A stretch of 64,000 nt of DNA from Hevea brasiliensis (taxonomy: Eukaryota > Streptophyta > Magnoliopsida > Malpighiales > Euphorbiaceae), in assembly GCF_030052815.1 (NCBI RefSeq), contig NC_079505.1, forward strand, positions 29,016,992-29,080,991. Reading direction: 5' to 3'. The position numbers were made by a program, and so were the translations under genes. Every line of letters begins with the position of its first letter. Position 1 is the first letter of the stretch. Below, piece by piece: positions 44,630-57,765 of the stretch. The notes beneath the pieces are model-generated. The model was not told where the DNA came from, ran no database searches, and worked only from the letters and a program-made list of their open reading frames with translations.

Positions 44630-44689
44630 TTAGGTGTCTACCACATGTGCCAAGTATGCTTCACACCCCTTTCTGATCATTTTTCGCTA

Positions 44690-45075
44690 GTGCAAATTAA
44701 ATGATGTTTGATGGCAATAATCGCCTCTCCCCATGTATTACCACATCAGATCGAGGAGACCAAAAGTGATTATCTTCACCTATAGTCAATCATGGCATGA
44801 TGCCTAGCTAACCAATCCATGCCCAAGATGATATCATAATCTCAAAGGCATTTCAATGAAATCGACAGAAAGTGTGTCCTTGGATCACCAAAGGACAATC
44901 TCTATACATTCTATTAACCTCGACTCTGTCCTAGCGGACTTGTTACTAGCACCTCAAAGTCCATTTTGTACATGGAATACCAATGCAATCAATGATGCTA
45001 GCACTTACATAAGAATGGGTAGAATCGGATCAAATAACATAAACACATCTTGATTAAAAGTTGAGAAGGCACCAG
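44690..45075 (-). pseudogene. Protease fragment, element A second copy
   Basis: Matches 4487-4870 but is broken by several 1-2 base losses, for example in the active-site block, which reads FDPILPILM after a frame change. These breaks are not in the left copy and fall at CTG/CAG or CCGG sites. Confidence 0.82.
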
Positions 45076-46300
45076 CCACAACATCAGATGTCTCGGCCTC
45101 TTCCCTCTGTCTCATTGCATAGATTCTGACTGGAGCACTGTCCTGCTCTAACCGTTTCACTGTGCCTTGGCTGCCTGCTGGGCTACCTTTACCCCTGCCT
45201 CTACCTCTGGGTGGTTGTGAACTTCTAGTGATAGGGCTCGAATCCCCTTCCGAGAGTAGGAGGTGGTTCAACTCTGCGACTACTGGTGCAGTCCTGGGCA
45301 AAGTGTCATGTTTCTCCACAGTTATAACAGGCTCCAATAGCCTTGTAGCATATCCCACCATGATTTCTTCCACAAGTTTCACATTGGCGAGGAGGGTAGG
45401 AACCTCTGTACTCACGACCAGATAGGGAGGCTTCTATCCTGAATATCTTCCTCACTGCACTTCTGCCACCTCTGCCATGTCCCCATGATTCTTCCTCTTT
45501 CAAGAGGACCACCGAACTCGTTCTACTGATTTTCCTCTTTCTCTGCCTTCTCTCGATTTCTTTTCTCAGAGTCGCCTGCACTCAATTCTTTCCAACTCTA
45601 GGGCTTGAGAAACAATTTCAGAGAAGTTAGTGTGTTTGAATCCGACCACTTGTAATCTAACATCGACTTCTGCCGGTTTCAAACCTCTTGCATCTCTCCT
45701 GCGGTAGCAAGTAAACTTATCGCATAATGACTCGTGGGAAAATTCTCTTTCATACTCACCACCGACCGCTCCCCTATTTCAGACTTAGGAACTCTTGTAG
45801 CTTCTGGCCTACATAAGCATCAGGGACATATTTTTGTCTGAATTCCCTAAGAAAGTCATTCCATGTTAGCACTGCAGGTTCTACCAGACTGTGTGGAATG
45901 GTTTTCCACCAGTCATAAGCATCCCCCTGTGGCAAAGATACTGAGTATTCAAATCTGAGCTCCTCCGTGCAATGCAGTTTCTTGAATACCCTATCCATCC
46001 TCTCTAACCACTGCTCACCTCTAGAGGATCTACTCCCCTTGAACTCAGAGTCCCATATTTCATCAATTTGTCATACCGCTTAGTAGGAGATTGTGGTTGT
46101 ACCACCGGTGTCCAGATTGGGACTTGAGTAGGCACATTACCACCATTTGTTGGAACATTGCAACCATCTCACGAGCGAATCGAAAGCAGAAATCATGCAG
46201 AGGGTGGTGCAAATTAACCATCGACATTGTATAGGGCTGGGGCATCCCCTTGCACTTCAGCCTCTATAGATATATCGACTGAACGATCACCCTCTTCCAT
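45076..46300 (-). pseudogene. gag, element A second copy
   Basis: ATG at 46300 (MEEGD). The open piece 45774-45998 carries MDRVFKKLHCTEELRFEYSV to DAYVGQKLQEFLSLK, where the left copy has a stop at the Gln after QKL. The zinc knuckle CETCGRNHGGICYKAIGA is at about 45310-45400. Many small gaps relative to the left copy lie between 45400-45760 and 46015-46215. Confidence 0.85.
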
Positions 46301-46469
46301 AGTCAATGCGAGGATCTTAGATCTCCTGAACAAATAACACAAGGAGATTTCCTCCCGTTAGTACATATTTATAATGTAATGTACTGTATGTATCAAACAA
46401 TGATATTAAGCAGTTGTACTATGAAGGAAGAATATTCAAGTAACAGGTGAAAACAGAATTTAAAAACTA

Positions 46470-46481
46470 GCTCTGATACCA
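46470..46481 (-). other. Primer-binding site, element A second copy
   Basis: TGGTATCAGAGC on the minus strand, next to the LTR at 46490. Confidence 0.9.
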
Positions 46482-46489
46482 CTAAAACA

Positions 46490-49400
46490 TGTCACACCCT
46501 ACCCCTCTATAAGGCGTAACATGATCCCGTAGTATACCTAATGAATTACCAACTTCGCCTACTGATAACCCATTAAATACACTACAAGGGATTTTCAAAA
46601 CTTTTCTTACTTCTTTTACAGTGGTGAGCACTATTTATAGGTGTTAAAAAACTTTTTGAACTGAAGTGAATTAGCTAACACATTTAGACTATTAGTAATT
46701 TCTGTAAAAATTTTGGCAGAATGCCCTCTATTTTTAGGATAAAACAGTTCTTCAAAAACCTGTAAAAAGCACTTCAATATTTTCCTCAATCTCAAACTCC
46801 AACAAAATTCAACACAATATGTTTTTCAACTCAATCCACAATAATTTTTCAAAGGCTGAGATAAAGAAATACAGTACAAATTTTACAAACCCAAAAAACT
46901 TATAATTTATTTTACAACTTCAAAGTACAATTTTATTTTACAACTGATCAAACCAAGAACAAAATATACATACAGTGAATATACATTACAGTACAAAATG
47001 CAAAATGTGGTATACTCATTATACCCGATAATCTCTCGCTGGATGTACTAGCAGTCTAGTCTCACGCCCTATCCGTCTGCCTACACCGCAATAAAGAATG
47101 AAAGCTATCACGAGACAATATCTCAGTAGTGCACAACATTAACCAAATACAACTTTAAATCACAATTCATAAATCATATAAATGATGGATACTTAAAACC
47201 ATAGTTAAATTCAAGACAACAAATGTCATAAGGAATTTAAACTCTATTTTACAATATCACAATAAATCTCAGAGATCAAAACATAGTTAAATTCAAAAGA
47301 CAGTGAATGTCAATAAGAATTTAAACTCCATTTCACAATCTTACAATACATATCAATAAATCACACACAGCTTAATCATGTTCCAAAGTTCAATTCGTCC
47401 CAAAAGCTGATGGCTAATGAGGTATTCAATTCATCCCAAAAGCCGATGGCTAATGAGGAATAACATAGCTAGCTAGCAAAAATATGACTACTCATTCGAT
47501 TTGTCCTCAACAGACACACACCTCAACACTTCAGCTAGAGAGGGAATTCAATTCGTCCCACTAGACAAGCTAGCGAGGAATACAATCAATATACATGATA
47601 GCTGTGTTTTCAAATCATTTCTAGCGCTTTTCAATCAATAAGTATCCATCAATATCATTCAAACAATTTTTCACAGTTTGAAACCATTTACAATGCTTTT
47701 CAAGCAATAAATATTCATTCAAACACATTTCCACAATTTAAAACAATAATGTACAAATAGTCATAATTCATTTCAATTGAAAAATTCAAAAGAATTAGTC
47801 ACAGTACAAATCTCTGATAACTGTCTCCTGGTCTTGACTCAGTGTTTCCTTCGCTTTTCCTGAGTCTTTGTTAACTGAGAAACACAATTCGAAGTGTTTC
47901 AGTACTAAATTAAACTATCTCTAACGATAATGCTTGATAAGTAATTCACTCAATGCTATTATTTGCTTAATCAACCTAATATATCGACCCTCGATGCATT
48001 CTAGGTAAATTAAGTTTTAATGTTACTAACTTGTCACATTCGATAGTCTTTTAGGGTTGGTACATGTTACCAAGTTCATTTCCGTATATACTGCATTTTC
48101 TTGCAATTTGCTGGATTCCGGGATACTAGTTTGACCTAGCCGGACGACCTAGTTGCCTCGATTTTCGGGTATCGGTCAAAACTACAAACTTGTAGATCTA
48201 TGTCTTATTGCACGCGGGGCAAAATTTCAGGTCATTCTGAGTTATGTAGACCAAGTTATGGTCATTTTACTATTGCTGGTCAAATTGCATCAAAATTGGT
48301 CACTTTAGGTCATTTTTGGTTCGGCCAGTTTTTGGACCCGAAATTGTGCAAGCCGTTTGACTTGCTTATGGTTATTTCTGGGTTTTGGTATCTTCATAAG
48401 ACTTGTAGATATGGGTCTTAACTATTTATGGTCAAAATTTCAGGTCAATTGGACCTGTTTTGAGTGAGTTATGGCCTAAACACTAACTATTGCCCAAATA
48501 GTCAATTTTCAGGCCTTATTTGCACTTAATCCGGATTTGGTCATTTTTCAAGCTACCTTGCAAGCAGAATTTTGGAAAGCTTCCTTCATGAAAGTTGGCA
48601 CATTTTTTGCCTAGTTCCACCTCCAATTGGTTTCATACCAATTGGAGCCACACACTTAAATTTCCAGGCCTAAAACACAAACTGCCTTATTGCATTTCTT
48701 TCATACACATCAAGGATCACTCTTAACACTTACCAAACTCAACATTCAAGCCAATTCTGGTTGTACCATGACCTAAACATAATTCACAACATATTATAGG
48801 TCATTTTGCCAGCTTACAATTACATTCAACATACACCATAAAGTGTAAAATTTTTCAAACCAAATTTACAACAATTCAATCACCTAACCATAACACTTTT
48901 ACATGTCCAACTTCACACCATCATACATACACTCAAACTGCCATAACATCCAACACAATTTAACATTAATATACCATAAACCAAGCATGAATTCCAGCAT
49001 TCTTCAAGAGTTAACAACCTACCGCATTTGTGCATTTACATTCCATTAATTTCTAAGCTTCAAATTTCAATACACATTTACATATACTAAGTATAATCAC
49101 CCAAATGATTTCCTACACAATATACATTTAATCAATCCTTTAATTCACCATTTACAAGAAAAAATAAACTGTCTTCAAGGTGTTTCCATGGCTGCCAAAA
49201 GTACACTTCCCCATTCAACATCAAACCTCAAAAATCTCTCCATAAATCAAACACCCATAACATCCTTACAAACTTTAATTAAACAATAATAAAAAACACA
49301 AACTTACCACTTTGGAAATTCTTCAAAACTCCACAAAACTTTCCTTTCTTGCTGCCTATCTACTGCCCATGGTGTGAGGATCAAAATTAATGAAGACAAG

Positions 49401-49975
49401 TAAACAAAATCTAGCTTGAAAGTGGGTGTAATGAACCGTGCATTTGGGCGGCCATGGGAGGTTTCTCAAGCTTCATTTCGGCATGGGAGAAGAATGAAGG
49501 TTGAAGATGAGTTTATAGATTGTTATTGGATTTACACCTGCCCATTTAGTGTTTAATTTAATCCATAGTGGTCCACTCACCCTAATTAAACTATATTATA
49601 TGTTTTAATTGATAATTACTCCATTTACACTCCATTTTTGCTATTTACATTAGGTACCACTAAATTAATTTTTCATTATATTTTCCAAGTATAATATTAT
49701 TTATTTTTAATGGACATTTAGGTCAAAAGACAACTCGGGGTGTCGAATGACCACAATGCCCCTGTTCGGGTTACATTTTGGATTTTTCGGTAACACCAGG
49801 TTTTGTCCGTTTTTTGATTTCTCACTTTTCTTTGTACTAATTAATTAATTTTTCTTTGATATTTCTGATGGCATTTATACTTTAATTTATGTCTCTTTAA
49901 GTCTTAAAAATATTTTCCAGGTTCCCAATGTCTGCAGCTAGTCAACGGTCCACATCGTGACTTCCCGGTGCAGTC
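46490..49975 (-). repeat. 5' LTR of element A, second copy, cut by copia
   Basis: Matches 6330-9828 with the same copia breakpoint (GGTGCAGTC|TGTTAG). It has one fewer 10-bp TCACTTTAGG unit near 48300. Donor-like GTAAGT on the minus strand at 49307-49302. Confidence 0.93.
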
Positions 49976-52072
49976 TGTTAGTAGTATGCCCTAGAGCATA
50001 TCATTTAGTATGTATGTTGTACATATTTTTATTAATAAAAGGCATTTCCACTTTTCCATTTACATAATATATTTATGTGTAATAGAAAAAGTCCATTAAT
50101 ATTTTGCTAGAAATATTATTCTTAAGTTGTTAAGAATATGAGTGACAATATTTCTAGCACAAAGTATCATAAATAGGTTCACAATCGAGGATACTTCATA
50201 ATAAGGACATGACTTATCCAGAAATATTGTATTCATGTTTGTTCCCAAGTTATTCATATGAGATATAAATAAGATGGAATGGTGAGTCTCATGCCATATA
50301 ACAAACATGATAGGCACTTATAAATGATAAGTAGGCCGAACCAGTGACACTTATGACAAGCACATGGAGTTTACTCTTGTCAATGTTTTGTCATAAATCA
50401 TATCAGTGCATATAATCTTTAGACCTGAGATAGCACAGTTATCTTGTATATAGGTAGTTTGAGTTTGATACTGCTTTCATACTTGTACTATGTATGGGTA
50501 TATAGGCATGTGTTGGCTCCTACTAGTTATATATGGAGGTAGGTGTTGATCAAGATGGAATCTGCCTCTAAGTAAATAGAGATAAAATCCTATGTTCATT
50601 TAATTGTTCTTGATGTTTCAAGTTCTGGCCAGGCAGATAGATTTATTCGTAAAAGAGTTTCATGAGAAAATCGTTTAATCATGTACTTGAATTAAAAGAG
50701 AACATAATATTCATAGCAAATGGAGTTTGACATACACCATGACTCCAGCTTGAGTTGGGATTTTGTAACAGAGAGATTCTAGTGCATGGTAACATATGAT
50801 TATAGGTTCATTTAAGGTAAACCTTATTACTAATTGGGTGGCCATGGCATTCTATGCTAGGTGTTAACCATGGTCTATGAGGTTCATAAAATGATTTAGA
50901 GAAATCATTTATGGTAAGAAAGAGTCCTGATGATATTAAGAGTTGATATCATGTCTCATTGCCAATTAGTGATGAGCCTAGTAAGTCACACAAATGCACA
51001 AGTTATCACCTATTTAAATATGATTTAATTAATTAATCAAAGACTTTAATTGATTAATTAAATAGGTTTGGTTTGCAATTAAATTGCAAAGTCCCTAGCA
51101 TGACTTGAAACCAAATCTAGATTATTGGATGTATAATATAAGTTAAATTTATATTTAAAGTGTTTAAATATGAATTTAATTAATGAGAAATTAAATAATA
51201 GAGATTAATTAATTAATTTATATTTGATATAAATTGATTAGAAGAAGAAAAATAATTATTTTGGGTTAAGAACTCAAAATTAAGACACAGGGGCATTTTG
51301 GTCATTTCACAGTGTGACACGTGGCACCATGAGATGGTGACACATTGGATTACACATAAGCTTGCCAAATGTATTTTAATCATGTAAGATGATTAAAATC
51401 AAGATTAAATATAGGTTTGACACTTGGCACAATGTGATTGGGTCACTTAAACCTAGAGCTAATCAAAGGTAACATGTGGCAAGGGTTTAATGTGTTAACC
51501 TAGCTATTTAAGTGTTGTTATGAAAAATTAAGAACTAGAGCCACTCCTCTCCTTTGTCACGCCACTTTGAGACTTTTCATCTATTCTTCTTCATCTCTCA
51601 TCAATTCAAAGAGATTAGCCATCAATCTCTTGAATTAAGAACACTAGAAATTGTTTCTAGTGTCCTGTTTACATCTCTAATCTCTTAAAAGGCAGAACTT
51701 GAATTTCTAATAAATAGAAAAAGCTTTAGAAGCTGCTCAAGGGCTGCCATAGGTGTTCTTGGTGTGGACAAGCTAGAGGGACAACATCTGGTGTCCTGAA
51801 GAAGAATCTCAAAGGCGCAGACACGCTGCATCACATCAAGAGTTTAGTGTAATCGTTCTTGATTTAATCTAGGGTTCTAAAATTAATCTGATTAATTTTA
51901 AAATCTTAAATGGCAAATACAGATCCAAAAACATATTAAAAGAGTTTTAATATGTTGTTTATCATTGAAATCAAATAGATAAAAATAAATCTTGCATGAT
52001 GCATGTGACCCTAGGTGAAAATTTTTGAATTCAATGATATAAACTTGTGTTTTTCACGCTTTCGTTCCTTCA
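49976..52072 (+). repeat. Copia 5' LTR, second copy
   Basis: 2097 bp. Differs from 9829-11932 mainly in a patch at 50563-50700 where CTG/CAG-containing words are altered. Confidence 0.93.
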
Positions 52073-53813
52073 ATTGGTATCAGAGCCACTATATTTGCCA
52101 TTTAGATTGTTGATTATATGATTTAATTATGTGATTTGATCATGAGATAATTTATCCATTGCTGGTTGGATCAAGAGGTGTGGCGGCATGCTTGATGAAC
52201 TCCAACATGGTGCGCATGGCTTGGAAAGATCATGGTGCGCATGGTTGTTATTAAATTCCGAAATTGTTGCATGATGAAAGGTTCATCATATGACTAATTA
52301 AAATGTTTAATTAGGATTTTTAATCACACAATTAAATTATGATTCAAATCAGAATTTAAAAAATTGTTTGAATGTGATTCAAATTTGAATTTTAAAAGTT
52401 GTTTGAATGTGATTCAAATCTGAATTTTTAAAGTTGTTTAAATCATATTTAAATCTTATTTTTTAAAATTGATTGAATAAAATTCAGATCTGATTTTTTA
52501 AAAAATGTTTGAATGTGATTCAAATCTGATTTTTTTAAAAAATGTTTGAATGTGATTCAAATCTGAATTTTTAAAGTTGTTTAAATGTGATTCAAATCTG
52601 AATTTTTAAATTTGTTTGAATGAGATTCAAATATGAATTTTTAAATTTATTTGAATCATATTCAAATCTGGATTTTTAAGTTGAATATGAGATATTCAAT
52701 TTAATTTTAGTATGTATGTTTTATTTAATTGTTAAATAGTGATATGCATGATGGATGATCATGGACTATAAAAGACCAATGTGATTGGATTTATTTCTTT
52801 TATGTTTCTTTGGGATTGTAAATTAATTAATTTATTTTAATTTATTTTGGGCATCTATTTTTAAGTTTGTAATAATTTTTGGGTTGTAATTTCATTTATT
52901 TAAGTTCTTGTAAATTCGCCTTGGTATGCCAAGGATTACTATGTAATATTGGATTGCAAGAAGCTCAAGGAGGTCAAGAGCATTGGTGGGACCAGTGGGA
53001 GGAATTCAAGATCAAGTGTTGATTATGTACTCCTTCAGCAACTCTTGTAAAATGAATGAATGAATGAAATGCACCTAGGAATGCCCTGATTCAATTCTTG
53101 GTGGCTCAGAATTGAATCCCTTAGAAAGTCCGTGATCATACCATATTTATTGCTTATCCATGAATGCATGAGATGTATGGGAATGTATGCTATTATATGA
53201 TATATGCATGCTAATTGGATAATGTGCAAAGTGAGACCTTAATAGTAATTAGAATGACCATAAAATCTTCCAAACAAATGATTAAGTTGGAAATGCTATA
53301 ATTAAAGTAATTATAACATAGGCCCTCCATTGGGGCAATTATTTTAAGAAATTTTAAATAGTTGCATAAGATGCAATTAATTTAAGAGATTTTCTTAAGA
53401 ATAATTGTTAAGCATGAGATGTTGTAAATATGTAAATGGTTTAGTGGCCAATATTGGATGTGCCTGAGGACATTAAAATTATTTGCATAATTACTGGCTC
53501 AATGGGATCAACTTAACTAATGCAAGATAAGTCAATCCTCACATGAGATGTGATGGGCAAGGAGTTGCTCACTTATAGTTTATTGTAATTCCAATAACGG
53601 ATGTACCTGAGGATGATCAATAGAATTATAAGAATTCAATCACCCACTAGAAATCCATCCAACTAGGATTTCCGTTTTCTACTTTGGAAGTGTAGGATTC
53701 GCTAAGTTAGTGGGAGGACCAATTTGATTAAAAGACCATAATCATTTTGGTTAATTACATGATACATTTACTAATTAATCCTGTTATTTTCTCAGCTAAT
53801 TTTCTCGATAAAA
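52073..53813 (+). other. Copia leader, second copy
   Basis: Primer-binding site at 52075-52086 and minisatellite at 52340-52680. It lacks about 50 bp equivalent to 13397-13446, which removes one of the three GGATGTACCTGAG motifs. No gene. Confidence 0.88.
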
Positions 53814-54600
53814 ATGAGCACAAAACAACCACCACCATCCAATATCCTTGCAAGCATACTTGATCACAATAGGTTGACAGACCTAATCATTGATTGGCTA
53901 AGAAATTTGAAACTTGTCTCAACCTTGAACATATAGGATATGTTCTAGATTCAAATGTTCCTAGTCCCTTACCTCCAGAGGCCACTCAAGAGGAACATGA
54001 AACTTTGGACAAGTGGAAGGAGCATGATATGAGAGCGAAGTGTTACATGCTTGCTTCCATGAGTAATGAGTTACGTAGCAACATGAGAACATGCAAAGTG
54101 CGAGTGAGATCCTCCTTCACCTACAAGAGTTGTATGGTAAGCACAAAGAAGAATGCTAGGCATGAGATATCTAGACGCCTATTCCGTATAAGGATGTCGA
54201 GGGACGTAATGTTGGGGATCATGTCTACAAGATGATTCGGCTGATAGAGCAGTTGGAAAATCTTGACTTCAACATGTATTTCCAACTACAGACGGATTAG
54301 ATCTTTCAGTCCCTTCCTGAGTCTTTTGGGAATTTTGTGACAAATTTCCATATGACTAAATAGGAATGCACCTTAGCCGGTTTACTCAACATCAAGTTAT
54401 TGCCCAAAAGAATATGCCGTGCAATAAAGGAAAAGAGGTAGCTTTAGTTGCATCTTCTTCACTGGAAAGTCCAACAAGAAGAAGGGCAATAAGAAAAAGA
54501 AACCTCAGATTCCTGGTCCTTCCAAGAAAATAGCTAAACAGAAAAGGAAGACTAAAGCTGATGGAGGCAAAGGAAAGTGTTTCCACTGCCAAAAGGATGG
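53814..54600 (+). pseudogene. gag, copia second copy
   Basis: ATG at 53814. Same gag as at 13724 but with many extra 1-2 base differences (for example near 53880, 54075, 54145 and 54200), so the longest open piece is 113 codons. Confidence 0.84.
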
Positions 54601-55830
54601 GCACTGTGAAAAGGAACTGCCCAGAGTATCTTGGTTCTCTAAAGGACAAGAAGGATACACCTTCAGAAGGTATGTCCATATCTTGTTATTTAGATTCTGA
54701 TGATACTCATAGTTCATCTATAGCTTGGGTTTTAGATACGTGCCGCTTCTCACATTTCTAATGATATGCAGAACTAGCAAACAGAGCGACTTGCTCTCAA
54801 GATATTAGAGTCCGAATTGGCAATGGCTCAATCATGAAGCTTTAGCCATAGGATCTAAATCTTTTTACATGATTGGACATGTTTTGTGTTTGGATAATAT
54901 TTTATATGTACCTAATGCTTTTAAGAACATCATTTCTATATCTAGTTTGACTAGAAATGGCTATAAATTTCAGTTCACAGATGATGTTTGCAATATTTAT
55001 TTTGGAAATAAGTATGTTGGTTCGGGTTATATGAATAATGGTCTTTATTATTTGGATAATAATGACAAACACAAATTGAATGCAAGTGATCTAAAAGAAT
55101 GCAATGCCATGGTGAAAACCAACTCAAGTTCAAAATATATTTGGCACTTAAAGTTATGTCATGTTGCGTAAGATAAGATTGTAAACCGGAGAAAATGGGG
55201 ATTTTATCCTCATTGGGCTTTGAGCCTACTCCAACTTGTGAATCTTGCCTTCAGGGAAAAATGACTAGATCACCCTTTGTTGGACAAGGGCTAAGAGCTG
55301 AAAATATTTTGGAGCTAATACATAGTGATGTATGTGGTCCATTTAAAGAAATGGCTAGAGGGGGTTTTCATTATTTTATTACCTTTACTGATGATAAATC
55401 AAGGTTTGGGTATTTGTATTTGATGAAATACAAACATGAATCCTTTGAAAAGTTTAAGGAATTTAAATCAAGTAGAAAATCAAACAGAAAGAGTATTAAA
55501 GCTCTTCGATCGATCATGGTGGTGAATATTTGAGTCGAATTTGATGAATACTTGAGAGAGCATGGCATTGTTTTCACCGACTCCTCCAGAACGCCACACC
55601 GAATGGCGATTCAAAGGAGAAATCGTACCTTATTGGATATGGTATGTAGTATGATGAGCTATACCGATATGGCAATCTTCTTTGGGGATTTGCATTAGAA
55701 TCACTTTGTATATTCGAATAGGATTCCATCAAAATCGCTTCTTCCACACCTTATGAGATATGGCATGGAAGAAAACCAAGTCTTAAGCATGTTAAGATTT
55801 GGGGTTGTCCAATTATATCAAAATCAACAC
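54601..55830 (+). pseudogene. Protease and integrase, copia second copy
   Basis: The protease site around 54735 is garbled (left copy DTGASSH). CGA at 54809 preserves the Arg that is a stop in the left copy. Integrase pieces at 54869-55171 and 55195-55533 carry the GAG-pre-integrase block and HSDVCGP. The second catalytic Asp and the Glu regions are broken by gaps at 55510-55615. Confidence 0.85.
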
Positions 55831-57014
55831 GATAAATTGGAGACCGGATCGTAAAAGGTCGATTTGTTGGATATCCAAAAGATAGTTTTGGATATTATTT
55901 TTATTTGCCTACTTCACAAAAGGTTGTGATAAGTAGAGATGCCACATTTCTTGAACAACAGTTTGTTCAAGAAGGAGGCAAAGGAAGGCAAATAGAGTTA
56001 GAATTGGAGAATTCTGACCAACCAACAGATCAGATAGATATAGATCCATCTAGTCAACCTATACCCGTTGATTAAACATCTACAACTGTTCCTCGTAGAA
56101 TAACCAGGGTATCTCATCCACCAGTGAGATATGGTTTTCTTCATAAAGAAGAACAAGAGTTGTCTACTCATGAAGAAGTAGATCATGGAGATGATCCACT
56201 TACCTATGAAGAAGCTATATCAGATATAGACTCTTTAAAATGGATTGATGCTATGAAATCCGAAATTGATTCCATGTATAAGAATCAAGTTTGGGATCTT
56301 GTTGACCCACCTGAAGGTATTGTACCTATAGGGAACAAATGGGTTTTCAAGAAGAAAATTGGTTCTGATGGAAAGGTAGAGATCTATAAGGCAAGGCTAG
56401 TAGCGAAAGGGTTTCGCCAAAGGCAAGGAATCGACTATGAGGAGACTTTCTCACCTGTTGCCATGCTTAAATCAATTAGGATTTTATTAGCAATAGCTGC
56501 ATACTATGATTATGAGATTTGGCAGATGGATGTCAAAACAGCTTTTCTCAATGGATACATTGAAGAAAACATTTTCATGGAACAACCTAGGGGTTTTGAA
56601 TCCCAAGATGGTTCCAAGGTATGCAAGCTAAAGCGATCCATTTATGGGTTGAAACAAGCTTCGAGGAGTTGGAACATCCGTTTTGATGAAGCCATTAAAT
56701 CCTTTGGTTTTATCAAAAATGAGGATGAGCCATGTGTATATAAGAAGGTTAGTGACAGTGCTATCACTTTCCTAGTCTTATATGTGGATGACATACTATT
56801 GATGGGTAATGACACAGGTATGTTGACGACTATAAAGGTATGGTTGTCAAATACATTCTCCATGAAAGACTTAGGGGAGGCAACCTATATTCTTGGGATT
56901 CCCATTTATAGAGATAGAGCGAAAAGAATAATTGGTTTATCTCAAAGTCTATACTTGGAAAAGGTGTTAAAGAGGTTTAACATGTTTGATTCAAGAGAGG
57001 ATTGTTACCAGTGA
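55831..57014 (+). pseudogene. Linker and reverse transcriptase, copia second copy
   Basis: From 56124 there are 296 open codons almost identical to 16067-16980, including LYVDDILLMG. The frame is lost at 56993 by a one-base loss. The near-perfect match contrasts with the damaged flanks. Confidence 0.9.
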
Positions 57015-57751
57015 GACATGGTATCCATCTTTCTAAAGAGATGTCTCCAAAGACACCTGAAGAATGAGATAAGATGGCCAATATTCCATATGCTTCGGCT
57101 ATTGGAAGTTTAATGTATGCAATGTTATGTACTAGGCCGGATATCGCATATGCTGTTAGTTTGACTAGCAGGTATCAATCCAATCCAGGTTTGGAACATC
57201 GATAGTCACAAAGAATATCCTTAAGTACTTGAGAAGAACTAAGGATTTATTCTTGATTTATGGAGGTGGAGACTTGCAATTGGATGGTTATACGATTCTA
57301 ATTTCCAATCGATATCGATGATAGAAAGTCTACCGATATGTGTTCATTTGTAATGGGGTGCAACATTGGAAGAGTTCCAAACAGAGCACCGACTACGCAT
57401 TCCACTACAGAGGTCGAGTATATTGTCGCATCGATGTCGCAAAGGAAGTCGCTTGGATAAAGAAGTTCGTGATGTAACTTACAAGAGTTCCTTCCATTGA
57501 GTCGCCAGCTCCACTACATCGTGACAATAATGGAGCAACATACAAAGCTAAGGAACCAAGGTCTCACGTAAATCCAAACACATAGAAAGGTGCTACCACA
57601 TTATCAAAGAAATAGTTGGGCAGGCGATGTAGCCATGCAGAAAATAGCATCGGTGAAAATCCACCGATCCATTCACTAAGCCTATGTCACAGACTCGCTA
57701 GACCGACATCTTAAGAAGATAGGTCTAAGATATTGTAATGAATGGCTCTAG
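57015..57751 (+). pseudogene. RNase H and C-terminus, copia second copy
   Basis: Equivalent to 17012-17704 with a dense patch of small gaps from 57197 to 57700. The final TAG is at 57749-57751. Polypurine tract follows at 57753-57765. Confidence 0.83.
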
Positions 57752-57765
57752 TGCTAGTGGGAGAT

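Larger units (their letters stand above)
44269..49975 (-). mobile_element. Element A, second copy (starts inside reverse transcriptase)
   Basis: Corresponds to 4056-9828. The gap removes integrase, RNase H, most of the reverse transcriptase and the 3' LTR. Confidence 0.93.
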
